Assembly: GCA_947169285.1 (NCBI GenBank)
Contig: CAMVPB010000009.1
Span: 1-40,015 of the forward strand
From: an uncultured bacterium
Lineage (GTDB): Bacteria > Bacillota_I > Bacilli_A > RF39 > UBA660
Reading direction: 5' to 3'
DNA length: 40,015 nt
This document shows, piece after piece, positions 25,102 through 34,949 of the stretch (position 1 is its first letter; every line of letters starts with the position of its first letter). The position numbers and the translations under genes are program-made. A model generated the notes under the pieces. That model ran no database searches. It saw only the letters and a program-made list of their open reading frames with translations, and had not been told where the DNA came from.

Positions 25102-26268
25102 ATGAAAAAATTATTTACATCAGAATCAGTAACTAATGGACATCCTGATAAAGTTTGTGACCAAATTTCAGATGCTGTGTTAGATGCTTATTTAAAAGGA
25201 GATCCAGATTCAAGAGTTGCTTGTGAAACAGCTATTTCTTGTAAAGGAGTTCTAGTAATGGGAGAAATTACTAGTAAATCTACAGTGGATGTAGAAAAAA
25301 TTGTAAGGGATAAAATTGTAGAAATTGGATACAATGATCCAGAATTAGGATTTGATGGCAATACTTGTAAAGTTACTATTGAACTTAATAAACAATCAGC
25401 AGATATTGCATTGGGAGTTGATAACTCACTAGAGACTAAGAATGGCAGCGAAATAGAACGTGGTGCTGGTGATCAAGGAATGATGTTTGGCTATGCAACT
25501 GATGAAACACCGGAATATATGCCAATGCCATTAATGTTAGCTCATAAACTTGCTAAAAGACTAATGAACGTTAGACTTGATGGAACTTTAAAATATTTAA
25601 GACCTGATGGTAAAACTCAGGTAACACTTGAATACAATGAAGATGGAAGTGTTAAAAGAATTGATACAATAGTTGTATCTACTCAACATAACCCAGATGT
25701 TAGTGTTGAACAAATCGCAAAAGATATTAAAGAATATGTTATCAAGCCTGTAATCGATTCAAAATTATTAGATGAAAATACTAGAATATTAGTAAATCCA
25801 ACTGGTAGATTTGTAATTGGAGGCCCAGCTGGTGATTCTGGTTTAACAGGAAGAAAAATAATAGTTGATACATATGGTGGCTCTTGTGCACATGGTGGCG
25901 GAGCTTTCTCTGGTAAAGACTATACTAAAGTTGATAGAAGCGCTGCTTATTATTCAAGATATGTTGCTAAAAACTTAGTAGCTGCTGGTATCGCCCATAA
26001 AATTGAAATAGAAGTTGCATATGCAATAGGTGTTGCTAAACCAGTAAGTTTATATGTTAATACATATGGAACAAGTAAATATTCAGATGATCAAATTTTA
26101 GAAGTAATTGATAAAGTTTTTGATTTTAGGCCATCAAGTATTATTAAATCATTAAGTTTAAATTCTCCAATATATTCTAAAACAGCTGCATATGGACATT
26201 TTGGTTGGGATAGTTACCCTTGGGAAAAACTGGATAAAGTTGAAGAAATAAAAAAAGCAATTATTTAA
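25102..26268 (+). CDS. metK: S-adenosylmethionine synthetase
   Basis: A 388-aa enzyme of normal length that makes SAM from methionine and ATP. Signatures present: [13 protein letters not shown] (residues 13-25, with H14 and D16), [12 protein letters not shown] (about 121-132), the [16 protein letters not shown] region and GGGAFSGKD (about 265-273). A strong GGGAGG site precedes ATG. Expression is controlled by the SAM-I riboswitch directly upstream, a feedback loop on its own product. The last eight bases overlap the convergent SDR gene inside a shared terminator. Confidence 0.98.
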   Translation: MKKLFTSESVTNGHPDKVCDQISDAVLDAYLKGDPDSRVACETAISCKGVLVMGEITSKSTVDVEKIVRDKIVEIGYNDPELGFDGNTCKVTIELNKQSADIALGVDNSLETKNGSEIERGAGDQGMMFGYATDETPEYMPMPLMLAHKLAKRLMNVRLDGTLKYLRPDGKTQVTLEYNEDGSVKRIDTIVVSTQHNPDVSVEQIAKDIKEYVIKPVIDSKLLDENTRILVNPTGRFVIGGPAGDSGLTGRKIIVDTYGGSCAHGGGAFSGKDYTKVDRSAAYYSRYVAKNLVAAGIAHKIEIEVAYAIGVAKPVSLYVNTYGTSKYSDDQILEVIDKVFDFRPSSIIKSLSLNSPIYSKTAAYGHFGWDSYPWEKLDKVEEIKKAII

Positions 26269-26278
26269 TTGCTTTTTT
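26251..26278. terminator. bidirectional terminator shared by metK and the SDR gene
   Basis: The perfect 13-base stem AAAAAAGCAATTA/TAATTGCTTTTTT with a two-base loop carries the overlapping ends of both convergent genes. Confidence 0.9.
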
Positions 26279-27085
26279 TGGTTTTAATTTATTATAATAA
26301 ATTTTATCTATTATATATTCGGGCAATAAATTCATTAAAACTAAACTAATATTATTTTTAACTCTATAACGTATTTTAGGCTTTTTAGATTCACATGCTT
26401 GAACTATTGAATATAATAAATATTTTATATTTTCCGAACTTTTAAATTCATTTTTCATTAATCTAGACATATTTTTTAATTCATTCTTATAATATTTTGT
26501 ATTATCAATTAATTCTTTAAAACTATCTATTGTATTTTGTCTCATAGGTGTTTTAAAAGTCCCTGGTTCAATTTTTATAACTTTAACCCCTAAAAAATTT
26601 AATTCTCTTCTTAAAGTATCATTATATGCATCAACTGCATGTTTACTTATTGAATCCACTCCGTTAAATGGAGAAGGACTTATCCAACCACTTTCTGAAC
26701 TAATATTAATTATTCTTCCAGTTTCTTTATTTAATAATGAAAAAAACAAATTATTAACTCTTATCATGCCAATTAAATTAACATCTATTGCTTTTTGTAA
26801 TTTATTTAAATCTTCTTCAATTAATGAAGTTATGTATCTTATACCTGCACTATTAATTATTACATCTAAATATAATGTTTCTTTAGCAACTTTTATAAAA
26901 GCATCTATTATAGTCTTCTCTTTTGTAACATCCATATAAATAGGAATAATATTTTTAGCTTCCATACTTCTTAATACTTCTTTATTTTGATCAGCTGCAA
27001 AAACTTTCCATCCTCTTTTCGCCATTGTTTCAGTAATAGATTTACCTATTCCACTAGCAGCACCAGTAACTAACATATATTTCAT
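26261..27085 (-). CDS. short-chain dehydrogenase/reductase family protein lacking the catalytic Tyr
   Basis: A 274-aa protein with the SDR Rossmann fold: VTGAASGIG at residues 6-14, MDVT near 51, the NNAG-equivalent NSAG (78-81), NISS (127-130) and a PGTFKTPM segment. The catalytic YxxxK is DSISK (D144, K148), so Tyr is replaced by Asp (codon GAT), although the local HAVDAYND context is typical. Classical oxidoreductase activity is therefore doubtful, and a non-enzymatic or altered role is possible. The start has GGAGTGAG just upstream. It is convergent with metK. Confidence 0.85.
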   Translation of the reverse strand: MKYMLVTGAASGIGKSITETMAKRGWKVFAADQNKEVLRSMEAKNIIPIYMDVTKEKTIIDAFIKVAKETLYLDVIINSAGIRYITSLIEEDLNKLQKAIDVNLIGMIRVNNLFFSLLNKETGRIINISSESGWISPSPFNGVDSISKHAVDAYNDTLRRELNFLGVKVIKIEPGTFKTPMRQNTIDSFKELIDNTKYYKNELKNMSRLMKNEFKSSENIKYLLYSIVQACESKKPKIRYRVKNNISLVLMNLLPEYIIDKIYYNKLKPKKAIK

Positions 27086-27145
27086 AAGCTCACTCCTATT
27101 TATTCTTTTTTAATTATATCATTTTAATTTATTTTTTTCCATATG

Positions 27146-27171
27146 AAAAATAAGCTATAAAGATAGCTTAT
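27146..27171 (-). terminator. terminator of the 119-aa gene
   Basis: The stem TAAGCTAT/ATAGCTTA (27151-27170) is followed on the minus strand by TTTTTC. It overlaps the end of the coding sequence. Confidence 0.75.
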
Positions 27172-27514
27172 ATTCGATTAATTTATTGGATAAGTCTTTA
27201 AGGCTTAAATTATTAGTTAAATGATTGGGAACAATATCTATATCATTAACTATATCAAATAAATAAATCATAAAATCTAATTTTTCATATATATCTAACT
27301 TATCAAAATAATTAATTAATGTATTTATTTCTTCATCAAAATTAATTTTAGAACAATTTAAATATACTTTTAATATATCATTAATATTATTTATATTAAA
27401 CTTACTTGGCAACAATTTTTTGTTTTTATGTATAATATTACCCTTATTCCAATAATCAAATATTTTATAAGCAAGATAAACTTTTTGGTATTTATTTAAA
27501 TTATCTATTTCCAT
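27155..27514 (-). CDS. unknown small helical protein
   Basis: A 119-aa Asn/Ile/Leu-rich soluble protein, mainly helical (YQKVYLAYKIFDYW; DILKVYLNC; LDFMIYLFDIVNDID). It has no motif I can name. No Shine-Dalgarno is visible before the ATG. It starts 25 bases after the OGG-type glycosylase gene in the same direction and probably shares its transcript with that gene and the LtaS-like gene. Confidence 0.6.
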   Translation of the reverse strand: MEIDNLNKYQKVYLAYKIFDYWNKGNIIHKNKKLLPSKFNINNINDILKVYLNCSKINFDEEINTLINYFDKLDIYEKLDFMIYLFDIVNDIDIVPNHLTNNLSLKDLSNKLIEYKLSL

Positions 27515-27539
27515 ACTATTATTATGGGTTATTATTTAT

Positions 27540-28364
27540 TTATAATACATTTTTATTTCTAGAATAATGAAACATATATTGAATAATTAATCCAGAATAT
27601 TCTCCATATTTTTTAACTGCTTCTTTTTTAATTATAGATTGATTTTCTTCATTAAATAGTTTTTTTACCCATGTATCTATTGGAAAAGTATCTAATTTAC
27701 CGTATCCAAATAAAAGAATACATGATGCAACTTTCATTCCTATTCCTTTTACATCCATTAATTTATTCATTGCTTCTTCACTTGATAAATTATTTATTTC
27801 ATTTAAGTAATTACTATCTTTTTTTATTTCATTTAAAGCATTAATAATATATTTACTTCTAAAACCCACTTTACATTCTTTAAGGCTTTCATCAGTAATA
27901 TCTTTTAATTCATCAAATGTTGGAAATAAATAGTATTCTTTATTATTAAATAAAATTTTTTTACCATATTTTCTAGATAGCTTTTCTATAGATGAAGATA
28001 TATTTTTAACGCTATTATTTTGACTTATTATATAACTTATTAACATTTCAAAATCTGGTTGATTTAAAATTTTATAACCTTTTGAGTATTCAACAATATT
28101 TTTTATATTGGGATTTTTACGCAATACTTGATTATTTATTTTATTATAGTCTCTATTTAAATCTAAATATTCTATTACTTTTTCTTCAAGATTTATTTCA
28201 TCATTGGAATTAAGTATTAAATATTCATTTTCTTCTTTAATATTGACTATTCTATCATTTAAAATAACTGTAAAACTATTATCAAACTCTTCTTTTATTC
28301 TAAATGCTTGGCCACTTAATAAAGTGGCCTTTAAATTAATATCATTCTTCAGTATTTTCTTCAT
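27540..28364 (-). CDS. 8-oxoguanine DNA glycosylase (OGG1-type HhH-GPD)
   Basis: A 274-aa enzyme. Residues 1-90 form the OGG N-terminal domain, starting with LKATLLSGQAFRIKEE, where OGG enzymes have GQ(A/S)FRW. The HhH-GPD domain spans about 95-265: ISQNNSVKNI near 113, the hairpin VKGIGMKVAS (205-214) with catalytic K211, and FPIDTWVKK with catalytic D230. It would excise oxidised guanine by base excision repair with lyase activity. There is no Fe-S cluster motif at the C-terminus. The start lies inside the end of the LtaS-like gene (23-base overlap), so translation is coupled. Confidence 0.88.
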   Translation of the reverse strand: MKKILKNDINLKATLLSGQAFRIKEEFDNSFTVILNDRIVNIKEENEYLILNSNDEINLEEKVIEYLDLNRDYNKINNQVLRKNPNIKNIVEYSKGYKILNQPDFEMLISYIISQNNSVKNISSSIEKLSRKYGKKILFNNKEYYLFPTFDELKDITDESLKECKVGFRSKYIINALNEIKKDSNYLNEINNLSSEEAMNKLMDVKGIGMKVASCILLFGYGKLDTFPIDTWVKKLFNEENQSIIKKEAVKKYGEYSGLIIQYMFHYSRNKNVL

Positions 28365-30414
28365 GTTTATCTAATCCTAAATGTTTATAATAGTCATTTG
28401 ATAATATTAAGTTTGACATTCTAAATCTTCCATTTGCTTTAGCGGTTACTTCTTCAACATATCCTTCAGGTACTTCGACAGGTATTTTTTCAACTTCCCC
28501 TGCTTCATTTGTTACTTCTTTAGTAAATGGTTTAAATACACCTTTTATAGAATTGTATGTTCCCTTATCAGTTATCCAACTTCTATCACTTAATATTACT
28601 AATCCTTCTTCATCATCAGATAACATATCTCTTCCCATAAATAATCTGGAATCAAAGTTAAGACCAAATAAATTATAAACAGTTGGTATTATATCAATAC
28701 TTGTGGTATATTTAGTAACCTCTATTGGTTCAGTAATCGCACTATTATAAAGTATAAAAGTTGTTCTATAGTTTTCAAATTTGTCAGTTCTATCATATCC
28801 TAAAATTTTACTCATTTCTTTTCTTTCATTTTTAAGACCATAAGGATAATGATCTGGAGATATAACTATTACTGTGTCATCTAAAATTCCATATTCTTCT
28901 AATTTTTGTAATAAATATTCCATGGCTTTATCAAATTCCATATTACATCCAATGTAAGCTTTTACTGCTTCACTATATGGAAGATTTTTCACTTCATTCC
29001 AATGTTTATATGCCATTGAATTACCCATTTTACTGTAATTTAAATGCCCACTTACAGTCATGTAATAAGTTGCAAAATGTTGTATTTCTTTTTCTTCTAT
29101 TGGGGTTTCTTCAATCATACTTGAAACAGTTTCATCTATAGTATTTTTATTTAAATTATAAGCATAATCATCAAGAGTGACTTTCATCATATCCAAGTCA
29201 CTTTCAGGCCATATCTTGCAATTCATTCTTTTTTCTAGTCCGTTCCCACATCCTATATATGTAAATCCCATATTAGGATGAGATAAATTTCTATCATAAT
29301 ATTTATAAGCATTATTGTGATATGCCATTGTTTTATAACCTATTGATTTAAATATATTCCCTATAGCAAATGGCTGATATGTAAAACTACTTCTATACAT
29401 ACTCCATACACCCTCTTTAGGAATTAATCCAGTCATATTTAAATATTCTCCATCAGATGTACTTACTGGATACAATGGCTGATAGAAATTTTTAAATACA
29501 AATGAATTATTTGCAAGTTTATACAAAGTTGGTGTTAATTCTTCGTTAACCGCAAGAGTATCAAAGCCTTCTGCTGTTATAAATATTAAATTTTTATCTT
29601 TAAACATTCCTGTATAATCATTTTGCTTAGTAGGTGTTACATTTTTAAAATATTCATGCATACTTTTAATAGTTTCATTTGTTTCACTCTCTAGTAATTC
29701 ATCAAAGTCTATGTCTAATATGTTGTATTTTACTTCAGGAATTATTTCTACTGGTTTAATATCTTCTACTTCAGTTTTTTCTTCAAAACCAAATATAAAT
29801 CTAACCAAATCATATCTTGTCATAGTAAGAAGTCCAACCTTTTTAGCCGTTATCATTGGAGCATGTGTTTTAGCATACAATGTATTCAAAGAATAAGAGC
29901 CTTTATTATCTAATTTAATAACTAACAAAGTCGATAAATAAAACATAATAGTTATTATTAAATATATCATAGCTTTTCTAAAACCTAATTTTTTAAAGCT
30001 AAATATCTTTTTACTAAATATTAAAAATAATATAAATGGAATTAACATTATCAATAAAACATACCAAATACCAGCCATTATCTTAACTATATCTTTAACA
30101 AAAGCCATTACTTGACCAGTTCCATTCATAAGTGAGAAGAATGAAAACATTGATTGATAAAAATTAAAATATACTGCTTGTGCCATGAAAATAATGGTAA
30201 TTATAAATGATAAAATTGTAACTAGAATTTTATTAAGTTTTTCATTAAATAGATTAGTAATCAAATAAAAGAATGTAGCGATTGGAATGCTAAATAAAAC
30301 TAAATACAATAAATCTAAGTTTAAAAATGTATTAAATATAAATATTCTATACATTATTTCTAAATAAATAATTAAAAAACCATACCAAAATAAATTTCTA
30401 ATTTTGTTTTTCAT
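28342..30414 (-). CDS. LTA synthase family sulfatase-fold protein (first copy)
   Basis: A 690-aa protein with about five N-terminal TM helices (1-170) and a large extracellular sulfatase-like domain (about 270-640). Key features are LIFITAEGFD with the metal-binding Glu, nucleophile T319 in STSDGEY, SGHLNY, SPDHYPYG and a KNERKEMSKILG-like section. The family transfers glycerol-phosphate from phosphatidylglycerol to build or prime lipoteichoic acid. GGGTGATAAA directly precedes ATG. The stop is TGA, overlapping the glycosylase gene. A second family member lies at 32016-33956, so roles may be split, for example primase and polymerase. Confidence 0.9.
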   Translation of the reverse strand: MKNKIRNLFWYGFLIIYLEIMYRIFIFNTFLNLDLLYLVLFSIPIATFFYLITNLFNEKLNKILVTILSFIITIIFMAQAVYFNFYQSMFSFFSLMNGTGQVMAFVKDIVKIMAGIWYVLLIMLIPFILFLIFSKKIFSFKKLGFRKAMIYLIITIMFYLSTLLVIKLDNKGSYSLNTLYAKTHAPMITAKKVGLLTMTRYDLVRFIFGFEEKTEVEDIKPVEIIPEVKYNILDIDFDELLESETNETIKSMHEYFKNVTPTKQNDYTGMFKDKNLIFITAEGFDTLAVNEELTPTLYKLANNSFVFKNFYQPLYPVSTSDGEYLNMTGLIPKEGVWSMYRSSFTYQPFAIGNIFKSIGYKTMAYHNNAYKYYDRNLSHPNMGFTYIGCGNGLEKRMNCKIWPESDLDMMKVTLDDYAYNLNKNTIDETVSSMIEETPIEEKEIQHFATYYMTVSGHLNYSKMGNSMAYKHWNEVKNLPYSEAVKAYIGCNMEFDKAMEYLLQKLEEYGILDDTVIVISPDHYPYGLKNERKEMSKILGYDRTDKFENYRTTFILYNSAITEPIEVTKYTTSIDIIPTVYNLFGLNFDSRLFMGRDMLSDDEEGLVILSDRSWITDKGTYNSIKGVFKPFTKEVTNEAGEVEKIPVEVPEGYVEEVTAKANGRFRMSNLILSNDYYKHLGLDKHEENTEE

Positions 30415-30524
30415 TTTATCACCCTATTTCTATTTAATTATATCACTAATATGCTTTTTTAACTATCTTTTATTTTTATATTATGATATTATTATTTTAT
30501 AAAAAGTGGTAAGGAAGTGTGTAT

Positions 30525-32012
30525 ATGCTTAATAATATTATTACATCTATTGGTTCAGTTTATCATAATGCAAAAGAAATAAACAATTTAATTGGTTCGA
30601 TTTTTAGTATAATGCTTGCTTATAAAACGATATATATAATTATTGGGATATTTTTTACAAGAAAATTTAAACCTGCTAAAAAGAAGCATAAATATGCTAT
30701 ATTAATTGCAGCTAGAAACGAAGAAAAAGTTATTAGAAATTTACTTGATAGTATAAATAAGCAAGATTATGACATGAAAAAAGTAACTACTTTTGTAGTA
30801 GCAGATAATTGTACTGATAATACTGCAAAAGTTGCTAAGAAACATGGTGCAATTGTTTATGAAAGGCATGATACCGAAAGAAAAACAAAAGGATTTGCGC
30901 TTCAATATTTATGTGAAAAAATTGAAGAAGATTATGGCAGAATGTCTTTTGAAGGTTATTTTATATTTGATGCCGATAATTTATTAAATAAAGACTTTAT
31001 TTCAAGAATGAATGATTCATTTGATGCTGGTTGTAAAATTATTTGTTCTTATAGAAATACTAAAAATTTTGATGAAAGTTGGATATCTTCTACTTATGCT
31101 TTGCACTGGTTAAGATCAATAAGAATTAATCATAGACCAAGAAGTTTTTTAAGACTTGCAACTAATATTCAAGGAACCGGATTTTTATTTAGTAATGAGA
31201 TAATAAAAGATGGGTGGAAATATACTTCATTAACAGAAGATAGGGCATTAACTGCAGATGCAGTAGCTCAAGGATATCAAATATCTTATAATAATGATGC
31301 AATATTTTATGATGAGCAGCCAACAAACCTAAAAGTTGCTCTAAGACAAAGATTACGTTGGTCAAGAGGACATTTAGAAGCATTTGTTGAAACAGGTCCA
31401 TATTTATTTATAAATATTTTTTTTGGAAAGCTATTTTTAAAAACAAAATGGAATAATGAAAAAAAGAAAAAAGAAAAGAAAACATTCAAAAAAATTATGC
31501 TATCAATAATTGAATCAATTAGGCATAGATTTGCATCATATGATACATTAATGCAACTAACACCATTTTCTATTATAAATATTATAAGATGGTTAATCGT
31601 TTCAGTAATCATGTATGCTTGTTATTCATATATAAATGGAATACAAAATTTTAATATATTTGCTGGTGGAACTTATATAGCCCAATTACTTAGAAGTGAA
31701 TTTAACATTAAAGTAAATTTCACACCTGGAATTGTATCATTAATTGCTGGCCTTTGGACTACAATATGGTTAAGAATATTTTATAGAATAACTGTTTACA
31801 TTGAAAATACTTGGATGGCAATATATGTATTTTTCATTGAAAGAAAAAGAATTATAAAGATTCCTTTTTATAAAAAAATTTTATATTGTTTTACCTGGCC
31901 AACATTCGATATAATCGGAAGATATACTCAATATATAGCATTATTTAAAAAAATTGAATGGAAACCAATTCCTCATGAATCTAAAGTAACAATTGATGAT
32001 TTACAAAAATAA
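30525..32012 (+). CDS. processive family-2 glycosyltransferase
   Basis: About 495 aa. One N-terminal TM (about 24-45) is followed by a GT2 catalytic domain and several C-terminal TM helices. Motifs in order: LIAARNEEKVI near 64, VADNCTDNT near 94, metal-binding FDADN (about 149), TEDRAL (about 237) and RQRLRW (about 273), matching the D, DxD, (T/E)ED, QxxRW set of cellulose-synthase-like enzymes. It should polymerise or add sugars from a nucleotide donor and pass product across the membrane. It sits between two LtaS-like genes, so a glycolipid anchor or surface glycan is plausible. ATG 30525 is chosen for the AAGGAAGTG site. Confidence 0.9.
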   Translation: MLNNIITSIGSVYHNAKEINNLIGSIFSIMLAYKTIYIIIGIFFTRKFKPAKKKHKYAILIAARNEEKVIRNLLDSINKQDYDMKKVTTFVVADNCTDNTAKVAKKHGAIVYERHDTERKTKGFALQYLCEKIEEDYGRMSFEGYFIFDADNLLNKDFISRMNDSFDAGCKIICSYRNTKNFDESWISSTYALHWLRSIRINHRPRSFLRLATNIQGTGFLFSNEIIKDGWKYTSLTEDRALTADAVAQGYQISYNNDAIFYDEQPTNLKVALRQRLRWSRGHLEAFVETGPYLFINIFFGKLFLKTKWNNEKKKKEKKTFKKIMLSIIESIRHRFASYDTLMQLTPFSIINIIRWLIVSVIMYACYSYINGIQNFNIFAGGTYIAQLLRSEFNIKVNFTPGIVSLIAGLWTTIWLRIFYRITVYIENTWMAIYVFFIERKRIIKIPFYKKILYCFTWPTFDIIGRYTQYIALFKKIEWKPIPHESKVTIDDLQK

Positions 32013-32037
32013 GCACTACTTATTAGTGCTTATTTTT
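32005..32037. terminator. bidirectional terminator between GT2 and second LtaS-like gene
   Basis: The stem AATAAGCACTA/TAGTGCTTATT with loop CTTAT is flanked by A and T runs. The GT2 stop codon lies in the stem. Confidence 0.88.
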
Positions 32038-33956
32038 TTAAAATAATTATATTTTAAAGTTAAATCATTTTTTCTAGCGAGTTCAGTAACCAATATATTT
32101 TTTTCATTTAGTGATTCCTTACTAATCTTTTTTCCGTTAGTAACTTCTCCACCATCAACATAAACATTACCATCATACCAAGAATAATCGCTAAAAAATA
32201 CTATTCCTGAATACTTATTAGAAAGCGCATCTTTCATAATATAATTATTTTGGTCAAACTCAAAACCATATAAATTTAATATTGTTGGAAGTATGTTAAG
32301 TTGAGAAGTTGCTTTTTTAACATTTTCCTTTGTTTTCCCATTATCCCATATTATAAATGGTGTTTTATTTATTAAATTATTAGTTGTTTTCTTATAATTA
32401 TATATAATAGATTGGTCTTCCATAGTGTATAAATAATGGTCAGTAAAAGCAACTATTACTGTATTATTTATTAAATCTTTTTCTTTTAATTTATCAATTA
32501 ATAATGAAATCATATAGTCTGTTTCTTTTGCTTGCCTTCTTACACATTCTTCTTCGCTCATTTGAACAAATTCAGATATTGATGAAGTTTCTTCTTCTGT
32601 TTTTTCTTTATCCATATTATAAAGCATTTTACATACACCTTTTTTGTTATTAAATGGTATATGTGGTGAATATGTAATTATATAATCAACAAATAATGAT
32701 TCTTCTGGAAACATTAGATTAGAAAACTCTTCATTTAAAATTAATTCTCTATCTAATTCATACTCATTATTATCATATTTAAACATGTCAATAAGTCCAT
32801 AATAATTATCATAACCCCAGTTTTTATAATTAATACTCCTTGAATAATACTCCCCATGATTCATATGAAAAGCATTAACAGTATACTCTCTTTCTTTAAA
32901 TAACTTTGCCATAGAATATGGAAAATAATTATTATTAAATGAATATGCATTTTGATTATATGATAGTGGCACAATAAACCCTGTGTTAACAGCAAATTCA
33001 GAATTAAATGTAGAACCTCCCCCAGTATAAAATGAATAATGATCAGTAAAATTTATAGAATTTTTCATCATATTATATAGATTAGGCATTGTATCTTTAG
33101 TTACTAACCAATTGTCAATTCCCTCAAGCTGTAAAAATATTAAATTCTTACCTTCATATTTACCAGTGTATTTATTCTTAGAATTTATTTTTTCTTCAGA
33201 ATAAATATTAGATAAATAATTTAAATCTTCTTCATTAACTTTCTCTTTTCTTAAATATGTTACATATAGGTTTCTAAATGTATATTCATATAACCCACTT
33301 ACTCTCATACTCTTGTTAGCATCATTATATTGATTGTATATATTTCTAGGATTTTTCCATGTACTCCATACAAGCGAAGAATTAGCCCTTCCCAATAATA
33401 AAGGAGTTATAATATGTAAAATCAAGAATACAATGATAACTTTTAATAGTTTTTTACCATTAAAAGTTTTATTATTTGGTATATTTTTATACCCCATTAT
33501 AATTAATAAAATTATTGGTATTAATAATAAATATACAAATATATTGCAATTCTTAATTGCCTCAAGCAAATAAGGTGCTCCTTCAGAAGCAGATTCAATT
33601 AAATTAAATGTAAAAAAATTAGATGTCATCGAAAAATATACATTGTTTATTAAATAAAATATTAAAAATATTATATTTAAAAATAAATACATCCATTTTC
33701 CTAAACTCTTTTTAAATGATAAAACGATTCCTATAAACAAATATACATACCCAATAGTAAACAAATTGGGTACTAACCTATATGTTTTATAAAAGCCTAT
33801 ACTGCTACCTAAAATTCTAGTAAATAAATCCATTGCAAAAAAAGAAAATGACATAAAAATTAAAGCTTTATTTATTATTATTATTTTCTTAATATCTATA
33901 AAAATTTTTTTATGATTCTTTTTTAGCCCTTTAAAATACTCTTTTAACGCTCTCAT
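32016..33956 (-). CDS. LTA synthase family sulfatase-fold protein (second copy)
   Basis: A 646-aa protein with five N-terminal TM helices (to about 190) and an extracellular sulfatase-type domain: LIFLQLEGID with the metal-binding Glu, nucleophile T316 in GGGSTFNSEFAV, a MNHGEYY segment, and FTDHYLY for the second metal site. It is clearly a paralogue of the 690-aa protein but divergent, with a shorter C-terminus. Its expected substrates are phosphatidylglycerol and a glycolipid or LTA chain. GGTGGTTGG lies directly before the ATG. It is the only gene of its unit, convergent with GT2. Confidence 0.88.
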   Translation of the reverse strand: MRALKEYFKGLKKNHKKIFIDIKKIIIINKALIFMSFSFFAMDLFTRILGSSIGFYKTYRLVPNLFTIGYVYLFIGIVLSFKKSLGKWMYLFLNIIFLIFYLINNVYFSMTSNFFTFNLIESASEGAPYLLEAIKNCNIFVYLLLIPIILLIIMGYKNIPNNKTFNGKKLLKVIIVFLILHIITPLLLGRANSSLVWSTWKNPRNIYNQYNDANKSMRVSGLYEYTFRNLYVTYLRKEKVNEEDLNYLSNIYSEEKINSKNKYTGKYEGKNLIFLQLEGIDNWLVTKDTMPNLYNMMKNSINFTDHYSFYTGGGSTFNSEFAVNTGFIVPLSYNQNAYSFNNNYFPYSMAKLFKEREYTVNAFHMNHGEYYSRSINYKNWGYDNYYGLIDMFKYDNNEYELDRELILNEEFSNLMFPEESLFVDYIITYSPHIPFNNKKGVCKMLYNMDKEKTEEETSSISEFVQMSEEECVRRQAKETDYMISLLIDKLKEKDLINNTVIVAFTDHYLYTMEDQSIIYNYKKTTNNLINKTPFIIWDNGKTKENVKKATSQLNILPTILNLYGFEFDQNNYIMKDALSNKYSGIVFFSDYSWYDGNVYVDGGEVTNGKKISKESLNEKNILVTELARKNDLTLKYNYFKKISTNK

Positions 33957-34070
33957 CCAACCACCATTTTTATTATTATAGCATCTTATAAGATTTATGT
34001 AAATATTATTGTCTTTCTGAAATTGACTATTTATAAGTTTTATAATATAATTTCTACGAGGTGAAAAGGG

Positions 34071-34913
34071 ATGAAAGATATAATTTTTGATACATTAATA
34101 GATGCTTTAAAATTATTACCATTTTTATTTCTAGCATTTTTTATAATAGAAATTTTAGAACACAAATTAAGTAATAAAACTGAAAATATAATAAAAAAAT
34201 CTGGGAAATATGGTCCATTATTAGGATCAATATTTGGAGCATTCCCACAATGTGGTTTTTCAGTACTAGCTACAAACTTTTATATAACAAGAATTATATC
34301 TCTAGGAACTCTTATATCAATCTATTTATCAACAAGTGACGAAATGCTGCCTATACTTATATCTCACAAAGCTAATTTCTTATCTATATTATTAATTTTA
34401 TTAATTAAAATATTTATAGGTATGCTTTCTGGTTTTATAATAGATTTTATTATTAGAAAAAATAAAAAAGATAAAATAAACTATAAATTATGCAATGATG
34501 ATAATTGTGATTGTGAAGAATCCGGTCCATTTAAATCTGCATTAATTCATACTTTTAAAACTATAATATTTATAATAATTATATCATTTATATTAAACAT
34601 AATAATGGAATATAAAGGAAGTATGTTTTTAGAAAAATTATTCTTAAAAGATTCATTATTTTCACCTTTTATATCAAGTATAGTTGGACTTATACCTAAT
34701 TGTGGTGCTAGTGTATTGATAACAGAACTTTATATAAATAATGCCATATCCTTTGGAGCTCTTATTTCAGGGCTTTTAACAGGTAGTGGAGTTGCAATAC
34801 TAGTATTATTTAAAAATAATCATGATTTAAAAGAAAACTTTAAAATACTATTAATTATATATTTAATTGGTTCAATAAGTGGATTTATAATAAATTTAAT
34901 TAACTTAATATAA
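34071..34913 (+). CDS. ArsP_2-type putative heavy-metal/manganese exporter
   Basis: A 280-aa membrane protein of about 8-9 TM helices in two related halves. Each half has a Pro-x-Cys-Gly core, GAFPQCGFSVLATNFY (about 56-71) and GLIPNCGASVLITELY (about 205-220), the hallmark of PF11449 permeases (putative Mn or As exporters). Between them is a Cys/Asp-rich cytosolic loop, LCNDDNCDCEESG, that could bind metal. The start has GAGGTGAAAAGGG just upstream. No known metal riboswitch is visible in the 114-base leader. Confidence 0.85.
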   Translation: MKDIIFDTLIDALKLLPFLFLAFFIIEILEHKLSNKTENIIKKSGKYGPLLGSIFGAFPQCGFSVLATNFYITRIISLGTLISIYLSTSDEMLPILISHKANFLSILLILLIKIFIGMLSGFIIDFIIRKNKKDKINYKLCNDDNCDCEESGPFKSALIHTFKTIIFIIIISFILNIIMEYKGSMFLEKLFLKDSLFSPFISSIVGLIPNCGASVLITELYINNAISFGALISGLLTGSGVAILVLFKNNHDLKENFKILLIIYLIGSISGFIINLINLI

Positions 34914-34940
34914 GATGCATAAACATCTTATATTTTTTTA
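34911..34940 (+). terminator. terminator of the ArsP_2-type gene
   Basis: The stem TAAGATG/CATCTTA is followed by TATTTTTTT. The stem begins with the stop codon itself. Confidence 0.8.
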
Positions 34941-34949
34941 TAATTTAAT

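Noticed and set aside
33957-34070. Metal riboswitch before the ArsP_2-type exporter
   Set aside because: No yybP-ykoY or other known aptamer consensus can be made from the 114-base AT-rich leader.
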